From contig JAFGKQ010000306.1 in assembly GCA_016928495.1 (NCBI GenBank), positions 1 through 14,411 on the forward strand: a stretch of DNA of 14,411 bases. The letters run 5' to 3'. The stretch is from Candidatus Fermentibacterales bacterium (GTDB lineage: Bacteria; Fermentibacterota; Fermentibacteria; Fermentibacterales; JAFGKQ01). The notes beneath the pieces are model-generated. The model was not told the DNA's origin, made no database searches, and worked only from the letters and a program-made list of their open reading frames with translations. The position numbers and the translations under genes are program-made. Position 1 is the first letter of the stretch, and the number at the start of each line of letters is the position of its first letter. Positions 7,486-14,411 of the stretch are shown in pieces.

Positions 7486-8055
7486 ATGGCTCAGGCCGCT
7501 TCAGGCCGCAGCCACAGGAAGAAGCGCGGGACGGTCCTCGACATGCTGCCCGTTATGAACCTGTTCTGCGTCATCATCCCCTTCCTGCTGCTCAGCGCCT
7601 CCTTCCTGGAGGTGACCACGATAGCGATGTCCCAGACCGAGGGGATAAGCCGCTCGGGAGGTTCTACGGCCAACCTGGCCCGGTCCGAGGAGGACAGGCT
7701 CCAGCCCAAGGTCATCGTGACGGAGCGGGAGATGTTCCTCGGCACCACGGCGGCAACGGTCCATGTCTGCTACAGCTTCCAGGTCCTCGACCAGGAGACG
7801 GGCCGCTCGATCACGAGGTATGACATGGATTCCCTGCGCATCAAGCTCCAGGAGGCCCACGAGGTGCTCTCCGAGGCCTATCCCATGATCGAGTTCAGGA
7901 AGGTCACCATCCTCACGGAGCCCAGGGTCCGCCTGGACAACTTCGTCGAGGTGGTGGACGTCTGCCGGGAGATCGGGCTGGATCAGCCGGGCCTTCAGGT
8001 CGCTCCCCCGGAGGCCTTCGCGTCCGCCCTGGGCGGCCTTCCGAGGGGAGGCTGA
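7486..8055 (+). CDS. TolR/ExbD-family protein 1, with Asn in place of the proton-carrying Asp
   Basis: The gene encodes 189 residues; its ATG starts 1 nt after the TolQ-like stop. A short basic cytoplasmic N-terminus (SGRSHRKKRG) precedes one membrane helix (about 22-42), then a periplasmic domain ending in the TolR-like pattern ILTEPRVRLDNFVEVVDVCREIGL. In ExbD/TolR/MotB the start of the helix reads N-x-x-[TS/P]-x-x-D, with the Asp carrying protons. Here it reads DMLPVMN: Asp19 is at the usual Asn position and Asn25 at the Asp position (codon 7558-7560). The rest (LFCVIIPFLLLSASF) aligns well, so the gene does not look decayed. It probably pairs with the second ExbD protein in a hetero-dimer inside the TolQ-like pentamer. 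The family call is firm; the functional consequence is inferred. Confidence 0.88.
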   Translation: MAQAASGRSHRKKRGTVLDMLPVMNLFCVIIPFLLLSASFLEVTTIAMSQTEGISRSGGSTANLARSEEDRLQPKVIVTEREMFLGTTAATVHVCYSFQVLDQETGRSITRYDMDSLRIKLQEAHEVLSEAYPMIEFRKVTILTEPRVRLDNFVEVVDVCREIGLDQPGLQVAPPEAFASALGGLPRGG

Positions 8056-8063
8056 GGCACAGA

Positions 8064-8600
8064 ATGGCTGCTCCCAGCAAGAGGCATGTCCCCCTGTTTC
8101 TCGGCTACAACAAGTCGAGGGCCCTTCTGCGAGGCCTGGACAGGAAGGTCGAGCTCAACCTCACCTCGATGATCGACATGTTCACGATCCTGGTGGTCTT
8201 CCTGCTGAAGAGCTACAGCGCCGAGGGCGCCATAGTGACCGTGAGCCAGGCGCTGGCGCTGCCCCATTCCCATGCCGAGCAGCGCATCGAGATGCGCCTT
8301 CAGATAGACGTCAACAACTCCGTGATCGTCGTGGACGGCGATCCGGTGGTTCAGGTGGACGAGGATCTCCTCTCCACCGGCAACTCCATCCCGCTTCTGA
8401 CCGCCCGTCTGAGGGATCACCTGGAATACACCGCACGCCTGAAGGGTACACTGGGCGAGGAGGACAGAGTGGTGAACATCCAGGGTGACGAGGCGATCCC
8501 GGCGATCCTGCTGCAGAGGGTGATGGCAAGCTGCTCCGAGGCCGGATACGAGACGCAGAACATCGCCGTGATCAAGATCGAGGGCGAGGAGCAGGAATGA
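8064..8600 (+). CDS. TolR/ExbD-family protein 2, canonical Asp retained
   Basis: The gene encodes 178 residues and begins 8 nt after the first ExbD-like gene. A longer basic cytoplasmic segment (residues 1-31, KRHVPLFLGYNKSRALLRGL) precedes the signature NLTSMIDMFTILVVFLLKSY, with Asn32 and the proton-carrying Asp38 in the normal positions (codon 8175-8177). The periplasmic domain has the expected beta/alpha pattern (MRLQIDVNNSVIVVDGDPV, then ILLQRVMASCSEAGYETQNIAVIK). It should supply the protonatable subunit of the motor. Its sequence is clearly different from the first ExbD protein, so the pair is not a recent duplication. Two different TolR-like partners for one TolQ-like stator are also known in the Myxococcus Agl motor (AglR with AglQ and AglS). 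Its stop overlaps the next start as ATGA. Confidence 0.92.
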   Translation: MAAPSKRHVPLFLGYNKSRALLRGLDRKVELNLTSMIDMFTILVVFLLKSYSAEGAIVTVSQALALPHSHAEQRIEMRLQIDVNNSVIVVDGDPVVQVDEDLLSTGNSIPLLTARLRDHLEYTARLKGTLGEEDRVVNIQGDEAIPAILLQRVMASCSEAGYETQNIAVIKIEGEEQE

Positions 8601-10474
8601 GCAGAGCGGGCCCGGAAGAGGGGAAGATCCTCGCCATCGCGGTGACCCGCGACGGCAAGGTCGTCAACAAGCTCATCCCGGGGCGGGAGCCGGTCAGGCT
8701 CGGCAGCGACTACAACAACAACATCATCGTGGAAGGCCCGAGCGTGCCCGGGAGCATGGTGCTCATCTCCCCGGGGCCGACAAGGGGCACCTACGTCCTG
8801 CGCCTGACCGAGAGCATGGACGCCAGGATCTCGTCGCCCGACGGCACCACCCTGGTCTTCAGCGACCTCCGGGATCTCGGCGTTTTCAGGATGGAGAACG
8901 GGGTCTTTCTCTGGAGCTTCAAGTACGGCGATCAGGGGCAGGTCCAGATAGGCCCCTACGCCGTCCATTTCGGCTACATACAGCCTCCGCCGCCGCCCAG
9001 GAAGGAGCCGGTCGCGGCTCCCGAGCCCGTGGCAGCCGGGCAGGAGGAGGCGGGCCCGGCGGACGAGCGCGTTCTCCGGCTCATCGTGACCGTCGGGAAC
9101 GAGGAGAAGGAGATCATCCCCAATGCGGGCATAGCCACAATAGGGGAGGCCGACTACAACACCGTCCACGTCAGGGGCGCGGGACTTCCCAGGATCCACA
9201 CTCTGCTTGAGCCTGCCGACGGCAAGTACAGACTGAGCCTGCTGCCCGAGATCGACGGCGGCATCATGGTGAAGGGCAAGATCCTCTCTTTCCAGACCCT
9301 CATCGAGAGGAACCTCCTGACGCAGTCCTCGCCTGGAGAGCCTTTCGTATGGGAGTTCGACAAGAACGTCTCGGGCGTGTTCGTGGTCGGAGGCAAGGAG
9401 ATATCCTTCGGCTTCGTGGAGCCTCCCAGGGCGGTTCCCGGGAAGCAGGCTGCTCCAGCGCCGCCGGCTGAGATCCCGAGGGAGAAGTACGTTCCACCCG
9501 AGTACGACTGGTCCAGGTTCGCCGCACGGCCCCATGACGCGCTGGTCTGCAAGGGCCCCATAAGGGAGGCTTCCAGGTTCCAGATGATCATAGGCGCCGG
9601 AATCGCCATCGCCGTTACTCTGGGGGCCGTTTGCGACCGCCTGATCGTGGTTCCCGAGGAGACCATAACCCAGATGCTGAGGCGTGCTCCCAGCGCCAGG
9701 GTCGCCAGCCTGGCGCAGGTTCCCCAGGCCGTCGAGGGCGTCGGGGAGGAGATCATCGGCGACCTTCCCGACGCGGAGACCGTCAGCGGCATAGGCACCG
9801 GCGGCGGAGGGCCTGGCGGAGGCCAGGGATCCGGTCCTGCCGGGGTCGCTGCCGGTCAGCAGACGGCTGCGGGCGTGCTCCAGGACATCGGCTTCGCCGC
9901 CTACGGAACTGGAGCAGCCGGCGGTGGACCCGGCTTCATGTCCGATCTGCAGAGCGCTGCCTCGTCCGGGCTGGGGCTTCACTCGGGAGTCTCCGGGGAC
10001 GGTCTGATGGAAGGGTCCGGCGGTGGCGGCGGAGGATCGGGCGGGATCACAGGGCTGGTCGGCACAGGAGGCGGCATAGAGGCTGCGGAGACCGTCTCCG
10101 CAGACCAGGTGGCCGCTACCCACAGGGCAGCTTCCGTCACGGTCTCGGCCTCCGCGACGGGGCAGGCGATCGATCTCGGCTTCCGCAACATGTCCGACAT
10201 CAGAGCGCGTCTGGGCATTCTCAAGATGAGGGTCCAGACCGCCTACGAGAGCCTCCTCAGGAGCAATCCCACCGCGGGAGGCACGATAACGGTCAACTTC
10301 TCGATCACCCCCGGAGGCTCGGTCGTGGGCGTCTCGGTGTCCGCGCCCTCCGAGCTCCAGGGACTGGTGGCGACGGTCCAGTCAGCTACTCAGGCCCTCA
10401 ACTTCGGAGCTGCCGAGGGCCAGACGGAGAACCTGCCGGTAACCGTGCCGATAAGGCTCCTGCCGCCCGAGTAG
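8597..10474 (+). CDS. GltG/GltJ-like integrator: two FHA-like domains, one TM helix, AgmX/PglI TonB-like C-terminus
   Basis: The gene encodes 625 residues and overlaps the previous stop by ATGA. Residues about 10-128 and 158-275 are two related cytoplasmic beta domains. The first has PVRLGSDYNNNIIVEG; the second has ATIGEADYNTVHVRGAGLPRIH, recalling the FHA pattern IGR...N.I....S..H, but the phosphothreonine-binding Arg and Ser are largely lost. Both end in strands leading to GF/GY-V/I (HFGYIQP, SFGFVEP) before a Pro-rich linker (130-150, 276-301). One membrane helix lies at 330-346 (MIIGAGIAIAVTLGAVC). A Gly-rich periplasmic spacer (about 395-495) leads to a C-terminal domain (535-625): LKMRVQTAYESLLRSNPTAGG, then TVNFSITPGGSVVGVSV. 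This fits the AgmX/PglI, TonB-like fold. The protein would couple a cytoplasmic signal and the motor to periplasmic or outer-membrane partners. It is the last gene of the operon. Confidence 0.87.
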   Translation: MSRAGPEEGKILAIAVTRDGKVVNKLIPGREPVRLGSDYNNNIIVEGPSVPGSMVLISPGPTRGTYVLRLTESMDARISSPDGTTLVFSDLRDLGVFRMENGVFLWSFKYGDQGQVQIGPYAVHFGYIQPPPPPRKEPVAAPEPVAAGQEEAGPADERVLRLIVTVGNEEKEIIPNAGIATIGEADYNTVHVRGAGLPRIHTLLEPADGKYRLSLLPEIDGGIMVKGKILSFQTLIERNLLTQSSPGEPFVWEFDKNVSGVFVVGGKEISFGFVEPPRAVPGKQAAPAPPAEIPREKYVPPEYDWSRFAARPHDALVCKGPIREASRFQMIIGAGIAIAVTLGAVCDRLIVVPEETITQMLRRAPSARVASLAQVPQAVEGVGEEIIGDLPDAETVSGIGTGGGGPGGGQGSGPAGVAAGQQTAAGVLQDIGFAAYGTGAAGGGPGFMSDLQSAASSGLGLHSGVSGDGLMEGSGGGGGGSGGITGLVGTGGGIEAAETVSADQVAATHRAASVTVSASATGQAIDLGFRNMSDIRARLGILKMRVQTAYESLLRSNPTAGGTITVNFSITPGGSVVGVSVSAPSELQGLVATVQSATQALNFGAAEGQTENLPVTVPIRLLPPE

Positions 10475-10475
10475 A

Positions 10476-10493
10476 GCCCGAGCGCGCTCGGGC
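10476..10493. repeat. 18-bp perfect palindrome just after the operon
   Basis: GCCCGAGCGCGCTCGGGC begins 2 nt after the last stop codon of the operon. It may form a first hairpin that supports termination or protects the mRNA 3' end, ahead of the larger hairpin at 10507-10534. Confidence 0.6.
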
Positions 10494-10506
10494 CGGAGTA
10501 TCGAAA

Positions 10507-10538
10507 GGGGCGCACCGGATGCCCGGTGCGCCCCTCTT
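10507..10538. terminator. Rho-independent-type terminator, probably bidirectional
   Basis: A perfect 12-bp stem (GGGGCGCACCGG, loop ATGC, CCGGTGCGCCCC) is followed by TCTT on the plus strand. On the minus strand, the short run TTTCGA follows. It sits between the operon and the convergent lipoprotein gene, so it can serve both. The T tracts are short, as is common in GC-rich genomes. Confidence 0.7.
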
Positions 10539-10558
10539 CGTGCAACTGGATAACGGTC

Positions 10559-10888
10559 CTACTCGAAGAGAGCCTTGATCGTTCCCCAGGTCTCGCTCTG
10601 GAGGGCGAGCAGCTCGCCCTCGATGATGAAGGGAAGGCCCTGGGGCTGGTTGGTCCCACCCATGAGGATGGGGGACCAGCTTCCCGTGTAGTACTGCCAG
10701 GCGTCGCCCGTCTCGGGCTGACCGGTGATGGTCACGGGGTTGCCCCAGACACCGGAGGACACCGTGTCGATGGAGGTGGTCATCAGGACCGAGCTCTGTT
10801 CCCATGCCCTGCCCGAGCAACCGGCCAGGGCCAGCGCGGCCAGGATGGCCAGCTGCAAGTGGCGTGGCGTGAAGGCAGCAGAAGGCAA
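10559..10888 (-). CDS. Small predicted lipoprotein of unknown function
   Basis: This encodes 109 residues if started at TTG 10888-10886, which is preferred because AAAGGAG lies 6 nt upstream (10901-10895). An in-frame ATG at 10921 would add 11 residues but has no good ribosome binding site and would bury the SD inside the gene. The N-terminus is a lipoprotein signal (RHLQLAILAALALAGC) with lipobox LAGC and Cys24. The mature protein is about 86 residues, rich in Gly, Thr, Ser and Trp, without recognisable motifs (GNPVTITGQPETGDAWQYY, GGTNQPQGLPFIIEGELLAL). It is probably anchored to a membrane facing the periplasm. It is convergent with the motor operon and shares its terminator, and divergent from the PH-like gene. 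No family is recognised. Confidence 0.68.
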   Translation of the reverse strand: MPSAAFTPRHLQLAILAALALAGCSGRAWEQSSVLMTTSIDTVSSGVWGNPVTITGQPETGDAWQYYTGSWSPILMGGTNQPQGLPFIIEGELLALQSETWGTIKALFE

Positions 10889-10894
10889 CCGAGG

Positions 10895-10901
10895 CTCCTT
10901 T
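10895..10901 (-). promoter_or_regulatory. Shine-Dalgarno sequence fixing the lipoprotein TTG start
   Basis: AAAGGAG on the minus strand stands 6 nt before TTG 10888-10886. The same heptamer precedes groES at a similar distance, which supports it as the favoured ribosome binding site in this genome. Confidence 0.6.
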
Positions 10902-10936
10902 CGGCGTGGTGAGGGGCCCAACCGCCCCGAGGGGGG

Positions 10937-10944
10937 TTATTATG
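10937..10944. promoter_or_regulatory. AT-rich -10-like element in a divergent spacer
   Basis: TTATTATG is the only AT-rich stretch between the lipoprotein and PH-like genes. It contains TATTAT (5 of 6 to the -10 consensus) on the plus strand and CATAAT (5 of 6) on the minus strand. No convincing -35 box was found for either direction, so this is only a candidate promoter site. Confidence 0.3.
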
Positions 10945-11005
10945 CTCGGCGGTCCGGCTTCGCAGGAACCGTGTCTCCACGGAGAGATGACGAAGGAAGG
11001 TCCGG

Positions 11006-11656
11006 ATGAAAGCCAGGTTCGACAGAGACACCATCGAGCAGAGGCTGGCGGCTCACCTCGGCGCCGGCGAGAGGTTGCTGGCCTGGGGCTGGGGCACGCT
11101 GGGCATGAAGAACGTGCTCACAGCCGCGACGAGCCAGAGGCTGCTCCTCGAGTTCGTCAGCATCGGCCTGAGGACAAGGGAGGTTCAGTCCATGCCCTAC
11201 GGCAGCCTCGAAGCGGTGGAGACCCGCAAGGGGGACTCCACGATACCGGGATGGGCGAAGCTCAACCTCCAGCTCGCTGCGATGAGCGCGTTCACGACCA
11301 GCCTTGTTCTCAAGAAGGTGGGGGAGCCGCCATTCCATATCCTGTTCAGGCCCATGCCCCGCCTGGGCGACAACCGGGGCGCCGCCCTCGAGATCGGCAG
11401 GATCATCATGGAGATGAGGCCCGAGCTGCCGACGAGCGTCGACTACGCCGGGGATGCCGGGGACAGCCGGCGCCCGGGATGTGCAACGGCGCTTCGATGG
11501 GGCGTTGTCGGAGGTGTCGTGCTGGCGGTGCCTGTGGGGGTTGCCCTCGGGGGTCCGGAGGGATTCGCAGCCGGCTTCTTCGCCGGGGCGCTGGTGGCGG
11601 GTCTCTTCTCGTTCTTCTGGGCGATGATCAGGAGATCGTTCACCGGGACCGGCTGA
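11006..11656 (+). CDS. PH-like domain membrane protein
   Basis: The gene encodes 216 residues; AAGGAAGG ends 5 nt before the ATG. Residues about 12-138 resemble the bacterial PH-domain (YokE-like) pattern: LGAGERLLAWGWG, then LTAATSQRLLLEF, PYGSLEAVETRKG, and a final helix (AALEIGRIIMEM). A linker leads to two Gly/Ala-rich hydrophobic helices (about 164-182 and 186-207), so the PH-like domain is predicted to face the cytoplasm from the inner membrane. Such domains are mostly of unknown role in bacteria. The gene stands alone between the lipoprotein and a strong hairpin facing groEL. Family assignment is by pattern only. Confidence 0.72.
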   Translation: MKARFDRDTIEQRLAAHLGAGERLLAWGWGTLGMKNVLTAATSQRLLLEFVSIGLRTREVQSMPYGSLEAVETRKGDSTIPGWAKLNLQLAAMSAFTTSLVLKKVGEPPFHILFRPMPRLGDNRGAALEIGRIIMEMRPELPTSVDYAGDAGDSRRPGCATALRWGVVGGVVLAVPVGVALGGPEGFAAGFFAGALVAGLFSFFWAMIRRSFTGTG

Positions 11657-11678
11657 GCGGTTCCGCTGCAGGAAAGGC

Positions 11679-11706
11679 GAGAGGGCCGGCCGGGGCCGGC
11701 CCTCTC
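11679..11706. terminator. Hairpin terminator between convergent PH-like gene and groEL
   Basis: A 13-bp perfect inverted repeat (GAGAGGGCCGGCC / GGCCGGCCCTCTC, central GG) lies 22 nt after the PH-like stop and 25 nt beyond the groEL stop. It lacks a clear T run on the plus strand; on the minus strand TCGCCTTTCC follows. It is placed to end both transcripts. Confidence 0.6.
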
Positions 11707-11731
11707 ATCAGGTTCGGCGGATCGTACCGGC

Positions 11732-13674
<1,943 letters not shown>

Positions 13675-13729
13675 GTTGCACTCCTTTCATTGTGCACCGT
13701 ACGTTCTGGCATCTGATTCCATCGCGCCT

Positions 13730-13745
13730 GCCCGGCCGGCCGGGC
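13730..13745. repeat. 16-bp GC palindrome in the groES leader
   Basis: GCCCGGCCGGCCGGGC is a perfect palindrome 56 nt upstream of the groES start. In the leader RNA it could form a short stable hairpin between the small upstream frame (13787-13767) and the groES ribosome binding site. It could also be a protein-binding site. Its role is unknown. Confidence 0.5.
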
Positions 13746-13766
13746 GCGGCATCTCTGCGCCTGCCA

Positions 13767-13787
13767 CTATGGAAAAGCAAGTGTCAT
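13767..13787 (-). other. Possible 6-codon upstream frame in the groES leader
   Basis: ATG at 13787-13785 opens a frame encoding MTLAFP and stops at TAG 13769-13767. GAGGAG (13799-13794) lies 6 nt before it, an ideal spacing. It lies inside the predicted groES transcript, upstream of the GC palindrome. A leader-peptide role is only a possibility, because so short a frame can arise by chance. Confidence 0.25.
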
Positions 13788-13821
13788 GCCATTCTCCTCA
13801 AGGCTGACATCCAGCTCGTAA

Positions 13822-13850
13822 ATGATTCGATAACTGTCACTTACTTCCAA
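13822..13850 (-). promoter_or_regulatory. Candidate promoter of groES-groEL
   Basis: On the minus strand, TTGGAA (13850-13845) is followed after 17 nt by AATCAT (13827-13822). Each matches 4 of 6 consensus positions. It lies in the most AT-rich part of the spacer and would give a leader of about 140 nt. Confidence 0.35.
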
Positions 13851-13967
13851 AGGGCTCTTCCGGGGGCTCGACACTGCAGAGCGCCCCTCCCGGCAGTCGG
13901 TCACTTTGGCGCATCGGCACCGGTGCGCCGGGGCGCCTTTCCCGGGACTCACGGACGGCCTCCCGAG

Positions 13968-13982
13968 GGCCTAGATTAGGCC
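13968..13982. repeat. Inverted repeat upstream of hutH
   Basis: GGCCTA and TAGGCC are separated by GAT, 55 nt before the hutH start. It may be an operator-like dyad or part of an alternative RNA fold with the overlapping GGCC-rich sequence at 13956-13971. No regulator gene is in the window to pair with it. Confidence 0.35.
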
Positions 13983-14026
13983 GGTCGGTTCTCCGGAACG
14001 GGCCATGCCCGGGCTGGAGGCAGCAT

Positions 14027-14031
14027 GGAGG
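14027..14031 (+). promoter_or_regulatory. Shine-Dalgarno sequence favouring the hutH TTG start
   Basis: GGAGG at 14027-14031 is 6 nt before TTG 14038-14040. A second GGAGG (14040-14044) is only 2 nt from the in-frame ATG 14047, too close for efficient initiation. Confidence 0.5.
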
Positions 14032-14037
14032 ACGCAG

Positions 14038-14411
14038 TTGGAGGACATGGTAACGATCGAGCACGAGAGCACATCTCTGGAGCAGGTCGCCGCCGTCTCC
14101 AGGGGGGCTGCTGCGCGTCTCTCGGAGAGGGCGAGGTCCGCCATCTCGAAGGGAAGGGCGGCGCTCGAGGGAAGAATTCGCGAAGGCCGCCCCATATACG
14201 GGGTCAGCACCGGCTTCGGAAGGCTGGCCGGAACAAGGGTCTCGAACGATCAGGTCGAGGCCCTGCAGCGCAACCTGCTGTTCAGCCACGCCTGCGGGTC
14301 CGGACCCCCGCTTCCGCACAGGGTAGTGAGAGTCATGATGTTCCTGCGCGCGGCATCGCTTTCGAGCGGCAGGAGCGGAGTGAGGACAGAGCCTGTCGAG
14401 CTGCTGCTCGC
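14038..14411 (+). CDS. hutH: Histidine ammonia-lyase, N-terminal part (cut by window edge)
   Basis: The enzyme removes ammonia from L-histidine to give urocanate, the first step of histidine degradation, in the cytoplasm. The frame is open to the window edge (124 codons). Recognisable blocks are RPIYGVSTGFGRLAGT, with Tyr54 in the place of the catalytic Tyr53 of Pseudomonas HutH, then LQRNLLFSHACGSGPPLP, and RAASLSSGRSGVR, in the usual family order. The Ala-Ser-Gly triad that forms the MIO cofactor lies beyond the window, so phenylalanine or tyrosine ammonia-lyase activity cannot be fully excluded. The family usually has YG(V/I)NTGFG; Ser replaces the Asn here. TTG 14038 is chosen on ribosome-binding-site spacing; ATG 14047 and ATG 14005 are in-frame alternatives. 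It is transcribed divergently from groES. Confidence 0.92.
   Translation, partial: MEDMVTIEHESTSLEQVAAVSRGAAARLSERARSAISKGRAALEGRIREGRPIYGVSTGFGRLAGTRVSNDQVEALQRNLLFSHACGSGPPLPHRVVRVMMFLRAASLSSGRSGVRTEPVELLL

Larger units (their letters stand above)
13858..14037. other. Spacer upstream of hutH with two inverted repeats
   Basis: With the groES leader this forms a 363-nt stretch without a supported protein gene (13675-14037). It holds GGCGCA/TGCGCC (13908-13913 / 13924-13929), a GGCGCC site at 13932-13937, and GGCCTA-GAT-TAGGCC (13968-13982). TAGATT at 13972-13977 resembles a -10 box, but no good -35 is spaced for it. No RNA gene or known riboswitch is recognised. Confidence 0.4.

Noticed and set aside
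8417-10123. Open minus-strand frame of 568 codons antisense to the ExbD 2 and integrator genes
   Set aside because: It lies opposite clear family-matching genes, its product is low-complexity Gly/Arg/Asp/Leu sequence without domains, and such long antisense frames are common in GC-rich genes.
10889-10921. ATG 10921 as start of the lipoprotein
   Set aside because: It has no SD and would add a Pro/Arg-rich stretch containing the SD of the TTG start. It remains possible but is less likely.
13675-13860. CIRCE element upstream of groES
   Set aside because: I looked for TTAGCACTC-N9-GAGTGCTAA on both strands and found only an isolated GCACTC at the groES ribosome binding site (13678-13683), without its partner arm.

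Overview
The window is GC-rich, gene-dense DNA from a diderm (Gram-negative-type) bacterium. Signal peptides, a lipobox, an outer-membrane-type barrel, a TolQ/TolR-type motor and a TonB-like C-terminal domain all imply two membranes. Heavy use of AGG for Arg and ATA for Ile, an FG-GAP-like secreted protein and an ADS-rich low-complexity segment recall the FCB group (Fibrobacterota, Fermentibacterota or Eisenbacteria-like lineages). Deltaproteobacteria/Myxococcota use similar machinery. No phylum can be fixed from this sequence alone.

Layout. (1) 1-527, minus strand: 5' part of a secreted FG-GAP/beta-propeller-like protein, starting at TTG. (2) 528-732: divergent promoter region with a TTGACT -35 box on each strand. 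(3) 733-10474, plus strand: a tight seven-gene operon, ending in strong hairpins (10476-10538). In order it encodes an outer-membrane-type barrel with a C-terminal coiled coil, a 1473-residue periplasmic TPR protein, a 151-residue exported protein, a TolQ/ExbB protein with an ADS-repeat extension, two different TolR/ExbD proteins, and a 625-residue protein with two degenerate FHA-like domains, one membrane helix, a Gly-rich linker and an AgmX/PglI (TonB-like) C-terminal domain. (4) 10559-10888, minus: a small lipoprotein. (5) 11006-11656, plus: a PH-like domain with two C-terminal membrane helices. (6) 11732-13674, minus: groES-groEL. (7) 13675-14037: regulatory spacer. (8) 14038 to the end, plus: 5' part of hutH (histidine ammonia-lyase).

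The centre of interest is the seven-gene operon. Its parts list, one TolQ-like stator, two non-identical TolR-like proteins, an FHA/TM/TonB-type integrator, a giant TPR protein and an outer-membrane component, matches the architecture of the Myxococcus Agl-Glt gliding and Nfs spore-coat machines. I infer a proton-motive-force-driven trans-envelope machine that works on an outer-membrane or surface substrate. Its most striking detail is that the first TolR-like protein has Asn where the proton-carrying Asp should be, and Asp where the family usually has Asn. The second TolR-like protein keeps the normal arrangement. This suggests a motor with only one protonatable subunit in a hetero-dimeric rotor or plug.

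Several genes start at TTG behind a strong Shine-Dalgarno sequence (527, 10888, 14038, and possibly 1680 or 1695), so ATG-only gene calling would miss or mis-start them.
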